From NCBI GenBank assembly GCA_022036555.1, contig CM039141.1:10777430-10841429 (forward strand): DNA of 64,000 nt, read 5' to 3'. A model generated the notes under the pieces. That model made no database searches, was not told the DNA's origin, and saw only the letters and a list, made by a program, of their open reading frames with translations. Numbering within the stretch: position 1 is the first letter of the stretch; every line of letters starts with the position of its first letter. Of this stretch, positions 48,655-59,859 are shown in pieces. The position numbers and the translations under genes are program-made. This stretch comes from Microstegium vimineum. Its lineage: Eukaryota > Streptophyta > Magnoliopsida > Poales > Poaceae.

Positions 48655-49995
48655 TGATTGGCGATTCGGCGCTGGCTTTTAACGCGGGACGATGGGTGGG
48701 GCCACGCGGGCTGGGCGTGAATTATGGAGCGGGGCCCGCCTCCTTCCCGCCACGTCGGAAGTGGGCCGCCGAGGTCTCGCTTCCTTCCTACCGTACCGTG
48801 ACGTCTCTCCGCGGGCGCGTTGCGCAACGCAATTGCAAGGCTCTTTTTGCAATGCAGAGCCTGAGGAGCGCGGCCGTTTCGTACGCTGGGGTTTGCTTGC
48901 CCGACGAAAGCACGGCACTCGTCTTATCGCGTTGTTGTTTAACAGTAGTCGCGCATACTAGTATATTCGACCCATCAAGTACGAGTCCAAATTATATTAC
49001 AGTATAAATAAATGTTTTAACGTTTTTAGATACATACATAGTTTTTACTATACGCATATAGTTTTTGTTTACACTATAATATGTTTAAACGCACGCACGC
49101 ACGCACGCGAGGGGCGAGGCGTTGCTTGCAAGGAAGGAGTCGGCACGCCCAGCGGCGTTCACACACCACACAGTAATAATAATCCATGGCCATTTCACTC
49201 GTGCAACACGCACGCAACGGTGAAGCAAGCAAGTGACGTCGCATCCGCGCGCACGAGCGCCGCCCGCGAGGCCCGGAACATGCATGCCGGTGGGGTCTCC
49301 TCCTTTGTTTACTGTCAGCGGCCAGCGGGCCACGCCACGCATCGCAATTCGCAACCGGGCGGGCGGCGCTGCAGGAACTGGCCCAGCCGTCCGCCCGTCT
49401 CGGCGCGCGGCCGCGGGCTCGCCGACCACGGGAATCATACGGCACGGTCAGCGTGAAGGCGTCGCCGGACTTGGCGGATGGCCGGTGCCCGGTTGTGTAG
49501 TAGTGTCCGCGGGATTCGGAAAACTGAGCTGGGCGGCCCATGGGAGCTTCGAATTGTTCCGAGCCCGCTCGTCGGTAATAGTTCATATTGGGTTTGGCCC
49601 GTTCGAAATGCAATGCCGCAAAAATTCCCAGCACAAAGGCCTAGCGATATGATGGCTTCGCTGTTTCGGCCTTTAGTTTCAAACAAAAAAAGCAACCAGT
49701 GCATTGTTTTCCGTGACCACTCTCCTCATGAAGAGTCGAATACCCAATGATCATCAGGGCCACCAGATGACGGAACCAGCTACACTGCACTGCCGCCTTG
49801 CAGGATGATGGCGGAGACAGACGAAGCAGCAGCGCTTCACGGGCTGTCCACTGGCCACCACAAAAGACGTTCGGAACCAGCACGCGCACTGCCGCTTCGT
49901 CGTCCGGCCTGTGCTCACGTCGTGCCACGCCGCGCCCACCAGGCCACCACCGCCGAGCTAGCTAGCTGAGGTCCAACGAATCCAGCGTCTTCCCC
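48655..49995. other. Intergenic, no gene; (acgc)n microsatellite
   Basis: Upstream region of the DUF1677 gene. An acgcacgcacgc run lies at about 49090-49108. GC-rich open frames in both directions around 49230-49600 show no family resemblance. Confidence 0.5.
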
Positions 49996-50345
49996 TGTTG
50001 ACGTAAAATACGTCAGATCCGCGAACATCTCGGGCTTATACCCGAATTAAAAGATTCCAAGATGTGTCAGTCGATTTGACCAGTTAATCGATAAGGACAA
50101 TAACTAGAACAAGATTGAACGAGGTTCCTGATCAAGATAACTAGAGTAGAACTGAACGAGACAACAACGATACGCCCGGATGTCAAAGCTCAGATTGCTC
50201 CCACGCGGAACTAACGACGTAGACGGAGATCTTAGAGATGCAGCCCGCCGAGATCGAAGAACTCGTAAACTAGCAACTAATACGATAAAAAATAGATGCT
50301 GGAAAAATAGATGAAAAGTAATAGATTTATTTGATTGATAATTGT
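49996..50345 (-). mobile_element. LTR fragment, inverted relative to the solo LTR at 52656
   Basis: Starts TGTTGACG and matches the reverse complement of the right end of 52656-53870. Shared blocks in order: tcgggcttatacccgaa, cagtcgatttgacca, taactagaaca, gaacgagacaac, gcccggatgtcaa, gatgcagcccg and agaactcgta. It stops abruptly around agaaaagtaatag, so it is a truncated member of the same LTR family. Confidence 0.8.
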
Positions 50346-50767
50346 ATCCTTTTCAGTCCAGGGTCAATACAGTCCAATACGAGAATACGGTGCTTGCTAC
50401 TGGGCCTACGACGTAGATCAGGGCAAGAATGTGGGGTATTGAGAATTGTAATGGCAAGTTTCCAATAAGGCAAATAGTAATGGCGTTCTTCCAAACTTAC
50501 AAAATTGTAATGGCAGAAATCCAAAAGACCCTAAATATTGTTGTTTCAACCAAACTATCCAAAATACATCAACAGAAAAATGATCAACCTGTAAATTTGT
50601 AAGCATCAATCAGTGGCCGGTACAAAAGTATCATGTCTCGAACACTGATGGATATTAGAATAATTTACATACCATTACTTTGTAAATAAAATAGTTCTGA
50701 TTTCTGTGCTAAAATCACCCGGCATCTCTGTGGCGCAGCAGCTTTGCCAAGCCCTGGCTGTGGCTGA

Positions 50768-50977
50768 CCTGCACGGGCGCCCCCACCGCGGCTGCCTGGT
50801 CGGCCTTCGCAGCTGCGCTTGTTGTGGTTCCATGGTCCCTACACGGACGCCCACCAGCACGGGTGTCTGGACAGGCCCTGCAAGGGCGCCCCCGTGGAGT
50901 GGTTGTTGGTTCCGCACGGCCGCTGGCTGTTTTGGCCCTACAATGGTTCCGTGCTCTTTCTCAAGTTACCTCCACAG
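50768..50977 (+). pseudogene. Exon-like fragment of an unrecognised gene (exon A)
   Basis: In one frame it reads LLWFHGPYTDAHQHGCLDRP, then GAPVEWLLVPHGRWLF, then NGSVLFLKLPPQ, and meets a splice donor after CAG at 50977. The frame joins in phase with exon B at 52208-52261. Upstream (50706-50830) a different frame looks coding-like, suggesting another frame change. The composition (Trp-, Pro- and Gly-rich, non-repetitive) looks like real protein, but I do not recognise the family and see no start codon. Confidence 0.4.
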
Positions 50978-51097
50978 GTGTGCATGGTCATTTCGATTGA
51001 ATTTCTTTGTGCGATTTGGGATTCTGATTCATGTGCACAAGATGACAGAGCACATAGTGCACCTCTCCTTATTACTGGTTACCATCTTACATGACCA

Positions 51098-51225
51098 CCG
51101 GCTTATTCGTTTGACAGGATTATGCACTGTTCCGGTAGGATTATTCACTGCTGGCTGATTTCTTGTGAGAGAAAAACACTGTTCCGGCTGGATTTAAGCC
51201 GGCTGAAAAGCCAAGCGAACAGGCT
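51098..51225. mobile_element. Fold-back MITE of the CAGCCTGTTCG type
   Basis: The right end ccaagcgaacaggctg and the left end ccggcttattcgtttgac are imperfect inverted repeats; the inner parts gtgagagaaaaacactgttc and gccggctgaaaagcc are typical of a very common grass MITE. It lies in the gap between exon-like segments A and B. A related fragment is at about 14215-14300. Confidence 0.7.
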
Positions 51226-52207
51226 GCACATTTTCAAGGTTGTGCTTGCTTATCTCCCTTGTCAACCGAGCAGGAATTAATATGTACATTCTGATTGCTG
51301 CACGGATGCCGACGCCGAGTAATATTCTGCATAGGCCGACTACTCTGAAGTTTGGTGACTTTCGTTGAATATCTGGTGCCCCCTTTTGCTTGGATTTGTT
51401 TTCTCATTGGTTATGATCTAATGTTCCCAGCATTTGCCATTTGCTATTTCTTTTCGTTCTTCAGCCTGTGATGAAAATTCCATGCCCATTGCTCATGGAT
51501 ATGATTTGATGTTTAGTCATTTGTGAGGTACTGGGCATGACCTTCTACTAATATTATGCAATTTCTGAGAGTAACCCAATTCTCAGCATGCCTTGAAGCT
51601 CCAAGTTTATGAACAAATGATGATATCTGGTATGTTCCTGAGGCCTCTAAAAATCATCCATTTGTTGAAAAATATTTTTACCTTTTCCATTGCCACAATT
51701 TAAAAGGAATTTTATGAATCTGAAATTCTTATTTTGCCTTCAAGTTTAAGGTCGAAGTGTTCCGTACAGTTGCTAACATTAGCATGTCCCAATGTTAGCA
51801 GCTTCAAACCTTGAGGCTTGCCTTTTCTTTTCCTGTTATAACTGTTATTACCCTGAACACCATTGACCTACCTTTTCGCTGGTGTTACTTCAATTAGATA
51901 GTAAAGAAGAAGTGAAAATCAGATTGAATGTATAGCAAATTTCTTTGCCGATTAGCGGTAGTTGCTCCCTGCTGTTTGTTATATAGTATAGATAGATAAA
52001 AAAGAATGACAGTACAGAACAAGAGCAAGAGATTCATAGCTCTAAAATGTTTCTTGATTTTCATGTGTCCTAGAAAATCAGGTTCCATATGCGTTATATG
52101 GTTGTAGTGTAGTGTATGACAGATTGGACAATAAATGCGTTACGCAGGTCCCATTCTGACCAAAAACTTTACCAAACTAATGAACCATTTCCATTTGGAT
52201 TACTCAG

Positions 52208-52261
52208 GATGGCCTTTCTTCAGGCCTCAATCACTTTGCATTGGTGGATGCAGGTGACATG
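52208..52261 (+). pseudogene. Exon-like fragment of the same unrecognised gene (exon B)
   Basis: Exactly 54 bp between cag and gtaagc splice signals, reading DGLSSGLNHFALVDAGDM in the phase set by exon A. Two compatible exons support a real or formerly real gene. I found no convincing further exons up to 58.7 kb, so it may be a truncated copy. Confidence 0.4.
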
Positions 52262-52655
52262 GTAAGCCATACACATGGTTTATAAAAAATACTATGCAGT
52301 GGGATAAGTGATTTGTTCACTATACTAATTAGTTGTTACCTCATTAATGTGGACTGGCGGTGTGCACATGAGTAAGTGAGAAACTCAGCATGCCTGTCAG
52401 CAATGCCAACCTAATGCCGCGTCGGACTATCATCAGCCAATCTGATGTCGTGGTTCGCTTGTTGCCTCTGGTATGGCTGCATTCAAGGCCAAACTGCATC
52501 AGCTCTGGTAGTTGTAATTCACACACACTCTACGATAGCGTCTGAATTTTTTTACCACAAAAATGATTTTAGATTTATATAAAACTTGAGTGTTGTTGTT
52601 AGGAGAGTCAAGGGCCTATTGGGCCTTAGCCTATTAGGGTTAATTAGGTGCTTGC

Positions 52656-53870
52656 TGTTGACACTGTTTTTTGGCACTTGTCAATATAATCTAAGGAATG
52701 TGCCGATCGGCAAGAAACTGGTTGCTGTTCTTTATCGGCATCGGGATATTATCGGTCAAACTGCCGATAGAAGCGAGAATGTTGCCGATGAGAAGACAGA
52801 CTTGTTGCCGATGGAGATAGAAAGACTTGATAAAGGCAAAGGTTAGCTTGCCGATGAGAAGTCATTGCCGATGAAAGCTAAAGGTTGTTGCCGATGAATG
52901 GTAGATGCTGCCGATGGAAGCTGGAAGTTTCGGATGTTGCCGATAAGGGTTAATCGGTGAGGCTAAATCGCCTGAGCTGCAAAGTTGCTGATGCCGATTG
53001 CCGATGAGGAGATGTTGCCGATGCGATTGCTGATAGGGATCGATTGACGAAGACAAGTTACCAGTATAAGGTTGCCGATCGGGAAGTATTGCCGATGCCG
53101 ATTGGCATGAGGTGCCGATGGGCATAGGGTGACTTAGCGTTGGATGTCAGCAGAGGATTACCGGTGACCGAGGAAGGAAGTCGCGGATTGAAGGGATCTG
53201 CCGATGGAAAGTTTTCATCGAGGAGGAGGTATAAGAAAACTGGTGATTGTATACCAGTATTATTATAGTAGTTTGAGTCCGACTCTTGCCTGGGTCGTTC
53301 GTTTTCCTTTAAAATAGGTATGTTTGTTTAGGAAAATAATATTGTTATCTTAGATCCGACTCCTGCGCGAGTCAGTTTCCTTAAAGTAGGAGTTTGTTTT
53401 AGATACGAGTCGTGTCTTTGTACAATTCTCTATGCGGGAGTATAAATATGTGCCCAAGGGCTGCGTGTAAAAATATATCAAGCATATCAAACACATCTAC
53501 TTTTTATCTTATTTACCTTTCCAGCAATTTACCTTTACCGCATTAGATGTAGATTATCTACGAGTTCTTTCAAGTTTTCGACGGGCTGCATCACCTTGAT
53601 CTCCGTCAAACCTTTGTAAGTTCCGTGTTTTGAGCAATCAGAGCCTTGACGTCCGGGCACATCGTTGTCGTCTCGTTCTGCTATTGTTCTAGTTATCCTT
53701 GATCAATCTGAGCCTTGACATCCGGGCACATCGCCGTTGTCTCGTTCAGTTTTGTTCTAGTTATTTTCCTTGTCGATTAATTGGTCAAATCGACTGGCAC
53801 GCCTTCGGACAACCGAGTTTCGGGTATAAGCCCGAGGTATTCGCAGATCCTGATGCTTTTTGTGTCAACA
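52656..53870 (+). mobile_element. Solo LTR (1215 bp) with a TGCCGAT-rich 5' half
   Basis: The ends TGTTGACAC and GTGTCAACA and the 5-bp duplication CTTGC (52651-52655 and 53871-53875) delimit it exactly. No internal retroelement sequence is present, so it is a solo LTR left by LTR-LTR recombination. From about 52695 to 53220 roughly seventeen TGCCGAT motifs occur, mostly in one orientation. A TATA box, TATAAATA, is at 53441-53448. Two ~70-bp tandem units (gagccttgac.tccgggcaca, tctcgttc, tgttctagttat) lie at 53636-53770 in the predicted R/U5 part. Confidence 0.9.
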
Positions 53871-54205
53871 CTTGCTTAGGGGTCAAGTCAAACCTCTCTA
53901 TATAATGAGAGGAGATGTATCAATCTAAGATTAAGTGAGAATTAAGAAGGAAATCCCTTCCCTCTTGCCCAGCCGTGGGCGAACGCCCCGCGGCCGGATT
54001 CCCGGTGCCCCTAACCCTAGCCGCCGCTCTCTGTCTCTCTCACAGCCGCCGTGAACAGTGATCGCGGTACTGTAGCATCGTTGTTCGCGACGACGGGTGA
54101 GATGGTTGTGCGATCTGCAGCTGATTGAGCCCCACACTCCCCGCGCAGTTCCTCCAAGTTGTGCGTCGCCTTGCGAAGTCGGACACCACGACGGCGCCGC
54201 TGCCG

Positions 54206-54505
54206 ATGCTTGAGCGACAGACTTCGGCGGTGGTGCGGCTGCAGGCGGCGACACGTGGCCTTCTTGCGCGCCGGCGGGTGAAGCGACTGCGCGATGTCGT
54301 CCGTTGCATCGGGGATCTTCGACATGTTGTTTCCCCCACGGGCGGCGGGCATGCTGTTGTTTCCGCGGACAGCGAACTCCACCTCGGCGGAAGCGGCGGT
54401 AGGGGAAGCGTGTTCCTCTTTGTCACCGGCAAGGACGCACTGCCTAGCGCCCTCGTTTTCCGCTACCGGCCACCGCGAGGACGTCTCCGCTGGTCGCTGT
54501 CGTGA
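54206..54505 (+). CDS. 99-aa ORF with an IQ-like motif inside the small LTR element
   Basis: From the ATG at 54206 it reads MLERQTSAVVRLQAATRGLL, ARRRVKRLRDVVRCIGDLRH and on to the stop at 54505. LQAATRGLLAR fits the calmodulin-binding IQ pattern (I/L)QxxxRGxxxR. It fills about half of the internal region between the LTRs. It may be a captured gene fragment, a gag-leader relic common in grass elements, or chance in Arg-rich GC-rich sequence. Function is not claimed. Confidence 0.4.
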   Translation: MLERQTSAVVRLQAATRGLLARRRVKRLRDVVRCIGDLRHVVSPTGGGHAVVSADSELHLGGSGGRGSVFLFVTGKDALPSALVFRYRPPRGRLRWSLS

Positions 54506-54759
54506 CTAAGTCCAGGTGGCCATACCCGTGCACCCCTCTCGTTTCGATGGTCTCCATGGGATCCAGGTGGCTACACACGTGCAGGTCCGGCTCGCGGAGG
54601 ATGTCCGCCGTATCTTCAAGAGTCAAAAATAAAGAGTCGCAATTTATTCCAAATAAGCCGAGATGTAAAAGGCTTATTTTTAGGTGCTAGATTTTTGTCA
54701 CGTCAAGTCGTTGTTAGGTCGCAGCTCGAGGACGAGCTGCATGTCCAGGAGGGGTGTAG

Positions 54760-55033
54760 TGTTAGGAGAGTCAAGGGCCTATTGGGCCTTAGCCCATTAA
54801 AGTTAATTAGGTGCTTGCTTAGGGGCCAAGTCAAACCTCTCTATATAATGAGGAGATGTATCAATCTAAGATTAAGCAAGAATTAAGAAGGAAATCCCTT
54901 CCCTCTTGCCCGGCCGTGGGCGAACGCCCCGCGGCCGGATTCCCGGCGCCCCTAACCCTAGCCGCCGCTTTCTGTCTCTCTCACAGCCGCCGTGAACAGT
55001 GATCGCGGTACTGTAGCATCGCTGTTCATAACA
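54760..55033 (+). repeat. Right LTR of the small element
   Basis: 274 bp, TGTTAGGAG...TTCATAACA. Differences from the left LTR are few and scattered, apart from its last bases and the solo LTR insertion there. Confidence 0.85.
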
Positions 55034-55720
55034 GTTGTACCTTGTATTTGTACATCCAGAATAATCCAGTTTTAAACCGAGTAACATTTTGATGGTGTGT
55101 CCTGGAGCTTGGTCCTTGTTTTTAAGCTATATGATGATTTTGAGAAAGCTATTGCATGTGGATCATTTTTCTAGCAAACCCCTGCACAGCCCTGCCTACA
55201 TATACCAAGTATTTCTCTTTTACATATATGTTTCCTCATTGTAGGATGATAAGAAATCATATATGTATCGGATGTAAAGTATAAATTAACATATTACTGT
55301 CATGTTTCTATTTCTTCTGTCTGCCTTGCCATTTACGCCGCAATCCATTGCCTCTGCTATGGATGCATTCGGGTCCAAACTGCATAGCCTCTGGTAATTA
55401 TAATTTGCACACACTCTCTCATAACATTTGGATTTTTTTACCATGTAAAAATGATTTCATGTTTATATAAAATCCGAGTGCTTTACCTTGTATTTGTACA
55501 TCCAAAACACTCCAGTTTTAAAGGAGTGACATTTTGGTGTTGTGTCCTAGAATTTGGCTCTTTGTTTTTAAGCTTCATGATGATTCTGACAAATCTACTG
55601 CATGTAGATCTTTTTTCTAGCAATCCCCTTGATACTACTACCTACATATATAAAGTACTTCTCTCTTTTACATATCAGTTTCCTCATTGTTGGATGATAA
55701 GAAATGATATAAGCATCATG

Positions 55721-58700
55721 TATGACCGAATTCTCAATGCGCTGTGTTACCATTGTAACCTTTCAGATGATTTATGTATTTTACTCTGAGCATATGACAT
55801 TGCTGATGAGGTACTCATTCCAGATTGATCATATGGCGATACCTGTGAGGTGCGCCAGATAGACCCGACCATATTTTTATGGCATTGCTATTTTGCATTT
55901 TTTGTTGACCATATGTCAAATGGCAATGATGCTAGAAAGAAATACTTTTTCTATAATATAGCATTGCCATGTGTTAAGCCTGACCGAATTCTCATGTTGT
56001 TGCCTTCTGCACTGCTTTTCAGCACATGTCAATTGCAATGATGGTGCAAACAGATATCCTTTTCTAAACGATAGCATATGAGGATTTGCATTCATGGTTA
56101 TTAAGTCTTGTTTCCTGCACCTCCTTGCTATTTGGGAAAATTATTGGTATTCAGGTTTGTTTCTCTGTAGTGACATTTCCTGCTTATTTGGGCACCGGCT
56201 GTTGTTCATAGTAGATTCCCTACTCTGCTATCTACGTAAGGTATTTTCTCCCTTTTTTTAGTTCTTATTTTTATTTCTGTATTCCTCCTCTGCCTCATAA
56301 TGAATAGTCATGTCTAATTGTCTAAATATGCTTGTTGGTATAATATGTTCTCTGTCACAGTGACACCAATCCAAATTTAAATGATGTCACTAAGTATTTA
56401 CCAACAGCTCAGTTACATAATTACCGCCATCATTAGTTGTGTTACTTAAATTTATGTAACTTTGTCATGGTTCCATGATCTGATGAGCACCCTCCACGAC
56501 AGTAATGTATATTTCTTCAATTCTCAATGCATCAGCTTTTATTTGCTTACTCCAGACTTACAATTTGTCAATAGGTTCTATAGTGCCATGGCAGGAGACA
56601 TAACATTCAGTGCAAGAATTGGTGCCCAATTTTCAAATTTGCCTTCCTGAGTCGTGGTCTCGGGATAATGATTAGGTTATTGAGAAGTAATCGCTGCTCT
56701 ACAGCAGCATGAAAAAGGTTAGCCTTACCATTATTTTCGTAGAGGACAACATTAGGTACACGGTCTATAGGTGCCTTCAAAAGGGGATACTATTGGATTC
56801 TAACTGATGCTTATGTTTCCATGCCTCAGAATCATTTTTAGTCAGGCTAATTTCTGCTTTCAAAAAGAACAGGCTGATTTGTGCAGACATCCTCAGAGTT
56901 GTCTGCTGCTTTGCTTTGCTGTACACTGAAATATCCAATGTCAGTTTTGTTGTCTCCATTTTTGCTAAATTGTTTCTTACCCCATAAAAAATTATACATG
57001 CATAAAATACTTAGTTGTTATGTGCAAGAAAATACTTGGCTACTAATAGACTCAGATTTCAGAGAAAAAAAAGTACCAGTACAGTTGATCCTTGAAATGT
57101 ATGCGTGCGCCGACAGTCTTTTCCAGTTCGAATTGGAGCATGGCAGCATGCTGTGATGATTGTACGTGGTGTGAATTTGATTTAGAATTGTACCAGTATA
57201 GTTTTCAAATCATAGGTTCGGTGCTCTATACAATTTATGTTTCTACATTGCTACTTGCTAATGTGGGATTATTATAGATATGGTCTGTTCATGGTGTAGT
57301 GATGCTTTCTTCTGTAACTTTTTTACAAGGTTGAAGTTTGAGACCACAAAAGTACCAGCGAATTGATGATGAATTTATACTCTGTATTTTCAGAGCACAA
57401 AAGTAACAGCAGGCTTGTGTTTTAGCTTGATGGATTTTTTTTTTAGTTCGTAGGGAATATATTGGTGCTGTATGAATCAAAGACTTAGGAATATATAAGC
57501 AGGGGCTGGTGGTTTTGCAGAGTCTAGATAGCAAGCTTCAAAATACACCTTTATGCTCCTTGTATACTAGGATTTAGAATATAGAGCATTGATAAGGTTT
57601 TATATGGGTGCCTTTGCTTTTTAAGGCTGGCGCCACTGTATCATTTGTATATCTTTTTCATATTTCAGATAAAGGTACCAATTTGCAGTTTATCATTGTT
57701 TCGATTTCCCAGCCTTGGTGAACCAAGCTAGGTGTTTTCATGAGCCACATAGGTGAAAAATCTCTATGCTGTTTTTTACAGAGTGCTAGGTTAGTTGCAG
57801 AGCTATCATATTAAATGAACAATTGAGCAATTATATGTAGACTGCGATAACAAAATTTATATGGTGCGATTACTATATTTCTCACTAAAAAATGTGTAGC
57901 CTTTTTAGATTATGACCATTTCACTATGACAGATACATTTCTATTGTCATGCATTCCCAGTTTTGCAAATAAAGCTGGTAACATGAATCATGTTTTTCAT
58001 ATGTGGCTATCATGCGCACTTGTGGTCTACTTACTTTTATCTTGGTCAAACTAACTTTTATGCAGAGATGTTGCGCGACATTGATGGAGTTTGCCTGATG
58101 CATAGTGACAGAAGAAGTTCATTGATCATTTTCCTTCTATTCTTACAACTGCACTAATAATTGAAGTCTTTTTTTGAACCAGTAGTATATATATTGCTTT
58201 AGTATGTCATTTGGGCAGGCTGTTGTCCTGGCTATCTTTCTTGAGCATGCAGGAAATTATTTTTGGGTTCTATGATGGGGAGACCTGCAAGTCATTGATC
58301 TGTAGATTAATTTTCGCATCAACCACCTCAAACAGTATGTGTGATTGGTTGCATTATGATTGACTGGTTGCATTCAAGGGTGGTGGTCTTTACTTACATG
58401 TTCTGGAGCGGGTTGTCTAGTTTTATTTCACGAGAGGCCGGACCATATGATGGCCACGTGAAAAAATGTCCACTCTCTAATTTTTTTAGTTGTGATGACA
58501 GATTATTATATATACTATAATGTGAGGACGTTTTCTCTGGAGCCAGTAAAATGGGACTTTGCTGTTTTATCTCAAATGACTATGAGCCATTCTTTATTTT
58601 GATTCGATGGTCACAACGAACTAGGAGATATAGTAGATAAATATATATATATCGTGAGATTCATATATGTTTTTAGTATAAAAATTTAGATGTCTCGTAA

Positions 58701-58730
58701 GAATACATATCTACTCCACTAGCTAACATT
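55721..58730. other. Intergenic, no gene; further diverged internal duplication
   Basis: Around 55890-56090 two related blocks occur (catatgtcaaatggcaatga and catgtcaattgcaatgatgg with similar tails), and tgaccgaattctca occurs at 55725 and 55979. The remainder is AT-rich with no convincing exons. The tatatata run near 58636-58650 precedes the 3' end of the DUF295 gene. Confidence 0.5.
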
Positions 58731-58733
58731 AAT

Positions 58734-59819
58734 TCACAGCAAAGTTGTAGGCATCAAGACTTTGGTAGAACAATGATTCCCAAGGTAGGGTCCAGGATTT
58801 CGCAAAGATGTAGTCCCTCGTCCCATGTCGTAAACATGGAGCGCATCGTCGTCATCGGGCATGCAGTAATACATACAGTCTCCTTTCAAGCCGGAGCCGG
58901 CTTCATGTGGATCCAAGGACGCTCCAAACCGGGGACGAACAAGCAGGAACGCCCTGCCGTCGAGGGTCCCAACTTTCACCCTTGTCCGTGCTGACAAATC
59001 AAGCTTTGAAACCTCGACACTGACGACGGAACGATTGCCAAGCGAGTAGTCCGAATAGCGGAAGCAGACGCGGAACAGGCACCCCTGTGATTCTACCCAG
59101 GCAGATTTGGCAGTGCCATTCTGTGGCGGCCAGCTGCCCCTGTCCATGGCCTCCACGGGGATCACGGTGAACTGAGGTTCCGGCGAGAACTCGAGCGTCA
59201 CAACCTTGTCCGTAAAGACGTCGTCCATGATGAACTTGTCACCCACGGACGTGAGACTCCAGCCAAGGTGGCTCACGCCGTCGACCGTCCCGTACTCGTG
59301 CTTCAGCCACCGGCGGTCGACGTCTTCTCCGTCGTCCCCGATGACCCCAAGGCGGCAGTACCAGAGCACCGGGTCCGCGAGATCCACCACCAGGACGATG
59401 CAGCTGCGGCGGCTTGGATGATCATGATGGACGGGAGACTTGCACGAGAGAAGGCACCTCTTGCTGCTCTTGGTGGGGCCGTCGTCGTCGTCGCCTCCTA
59501 CTAGGAAACCCTCGCGGTCGGGGGGCAGGGTGACCCTTGCACCGGTGAACGGGTCCCACAGGAAAGTCACGCCGCCGCCTGCTGCCATGAGGACCCAGCC
59601 CTGCGGCGTGGTCCAGTACCGGTGATCCTTCATCTCGCCCAGCCTCCTGCGCAGCACTTGCCTGCAGGGGATGCTGTACAATAGGAACATCCCGTCGCCG
59701 TCGGTCGCCTTGCCCTCGCCGCCGCCGTGGTCGTCGAACAGGAGCAGCGGAGCGTGCCCAAGATCGAGTGGAGACGATGATGACGATGCGTCCTCTTCCT
59801 CGCTCCCTGCCGCCGCCAT
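58734..59819 (-). CDS. DUF295 (KIB-type beta-propeller) domain protein, 361 aa
   Basis: Uninterrupted single-exon frame from the ATG at 59819-59817 (MAAAGSEEEDASSSSSPLDL). Family landmarks, in order: GHAPLLLFDDHG, LYSIPCRQV, HRYWTTPQGWVLM, VTFLWDPFTGARVTLPP, CIVLVVDLADPVLWYCRLG, HLGWSLTSVGDKFIMDD, WVESQGCLFRVCFRY, VSVEVSKLDL, DCMYYCMPDDDDALHVYDM and TSLRNPGPYLGN. This is the grass-expanded DUF295 family (PF03478). Members often have an N-terminal F-box; none is visible here, and the first 20 residues are an acidic Ser-rich linker, so a role in an SCF ligase is not supported. Molecular function is unknown. The last residues TKVLMPTTLL are complete. The frame is intact despite high GC. Confidence 0.88.
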   Translation of the reverse strand: MAAAGSEEEDASSSSSPLDLGHAPLLLFDDHGGGEGKATDGDGMFLLYSIPCRQVLRRRLGEMKDHRYWTTPQGWVLMAAGGGVTFLWDPFTGARVTLPPDREGFLVGGDDDDGPTKSSKRCLLSCKSPVHHDHPSRRSCIVLVVDLADPVLWYCRLGVIGDDGEDVDRRWLKHEYGTVDGVSHLGWSLTSVGDKFIMDDVFTDKVVTLEFSPEPQFTVIPVEAMDRGSWPPQNGTAKSAWVESQGCLFRVCFRYSDYSLGNRSVVSVEVSKLDLSARTRVKVGTLDGRAFLLVRPRFGASLDPHEAGSGLKGDCMYYCMPDDDDALHVYDMGRGTTSLRNPGPYLGNHCSTKVLMPTTLL

Positions 59820-59859
59820 CGCGGTCGTCTCCTAGCAGCTTTTGGAAAGGGCGCACAAG

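Larger units (their letters stand above)
52597..55033 (+). mobile_element. Small non-autonomous LTR retrotransposon with a solo LTR nested in its left LTR
   Basis: The ends are TGTTA...TAACA. The 5-bp duplication GTTGT flanks it (52592-52596 and 55034-55038). The right LTR is 54760-55033. The left LTR is 52597-52655 plus 53876 to about 54093, matching it closely (for example ttaggagagtcaagggccta and caagtcaaacctctctatat). Both LTRs contain TATATAA. The internal part is only about 670 bp and encodes no gag or pol, as in TRIM or other short non-autonomous elements. A purine-rich aggaggggtgtag precedes the right LTR as a PPT; no standard PBS was recognised. Confidence 0.85.
52439..55720 (+). repeat. 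~390-bp tandem duplication, first copy split by a retrotransposon
   Basis: Copy 1 is 52439-52596 plus 55034-55300, interrupted by the 52597-55033 element. Copy 2 is about 55325-55720. Shared order: atgcattc, ccaaactgcat, gcctctggta, acacactct, gatttttttacca, tatataaaa, ccttgtatttgtacatcca, ccagttttaaa, cattttg, gtgtcct, ttgtttttaagct, atgatgatt and ggatgataagaaat. Confidence 0.85.
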
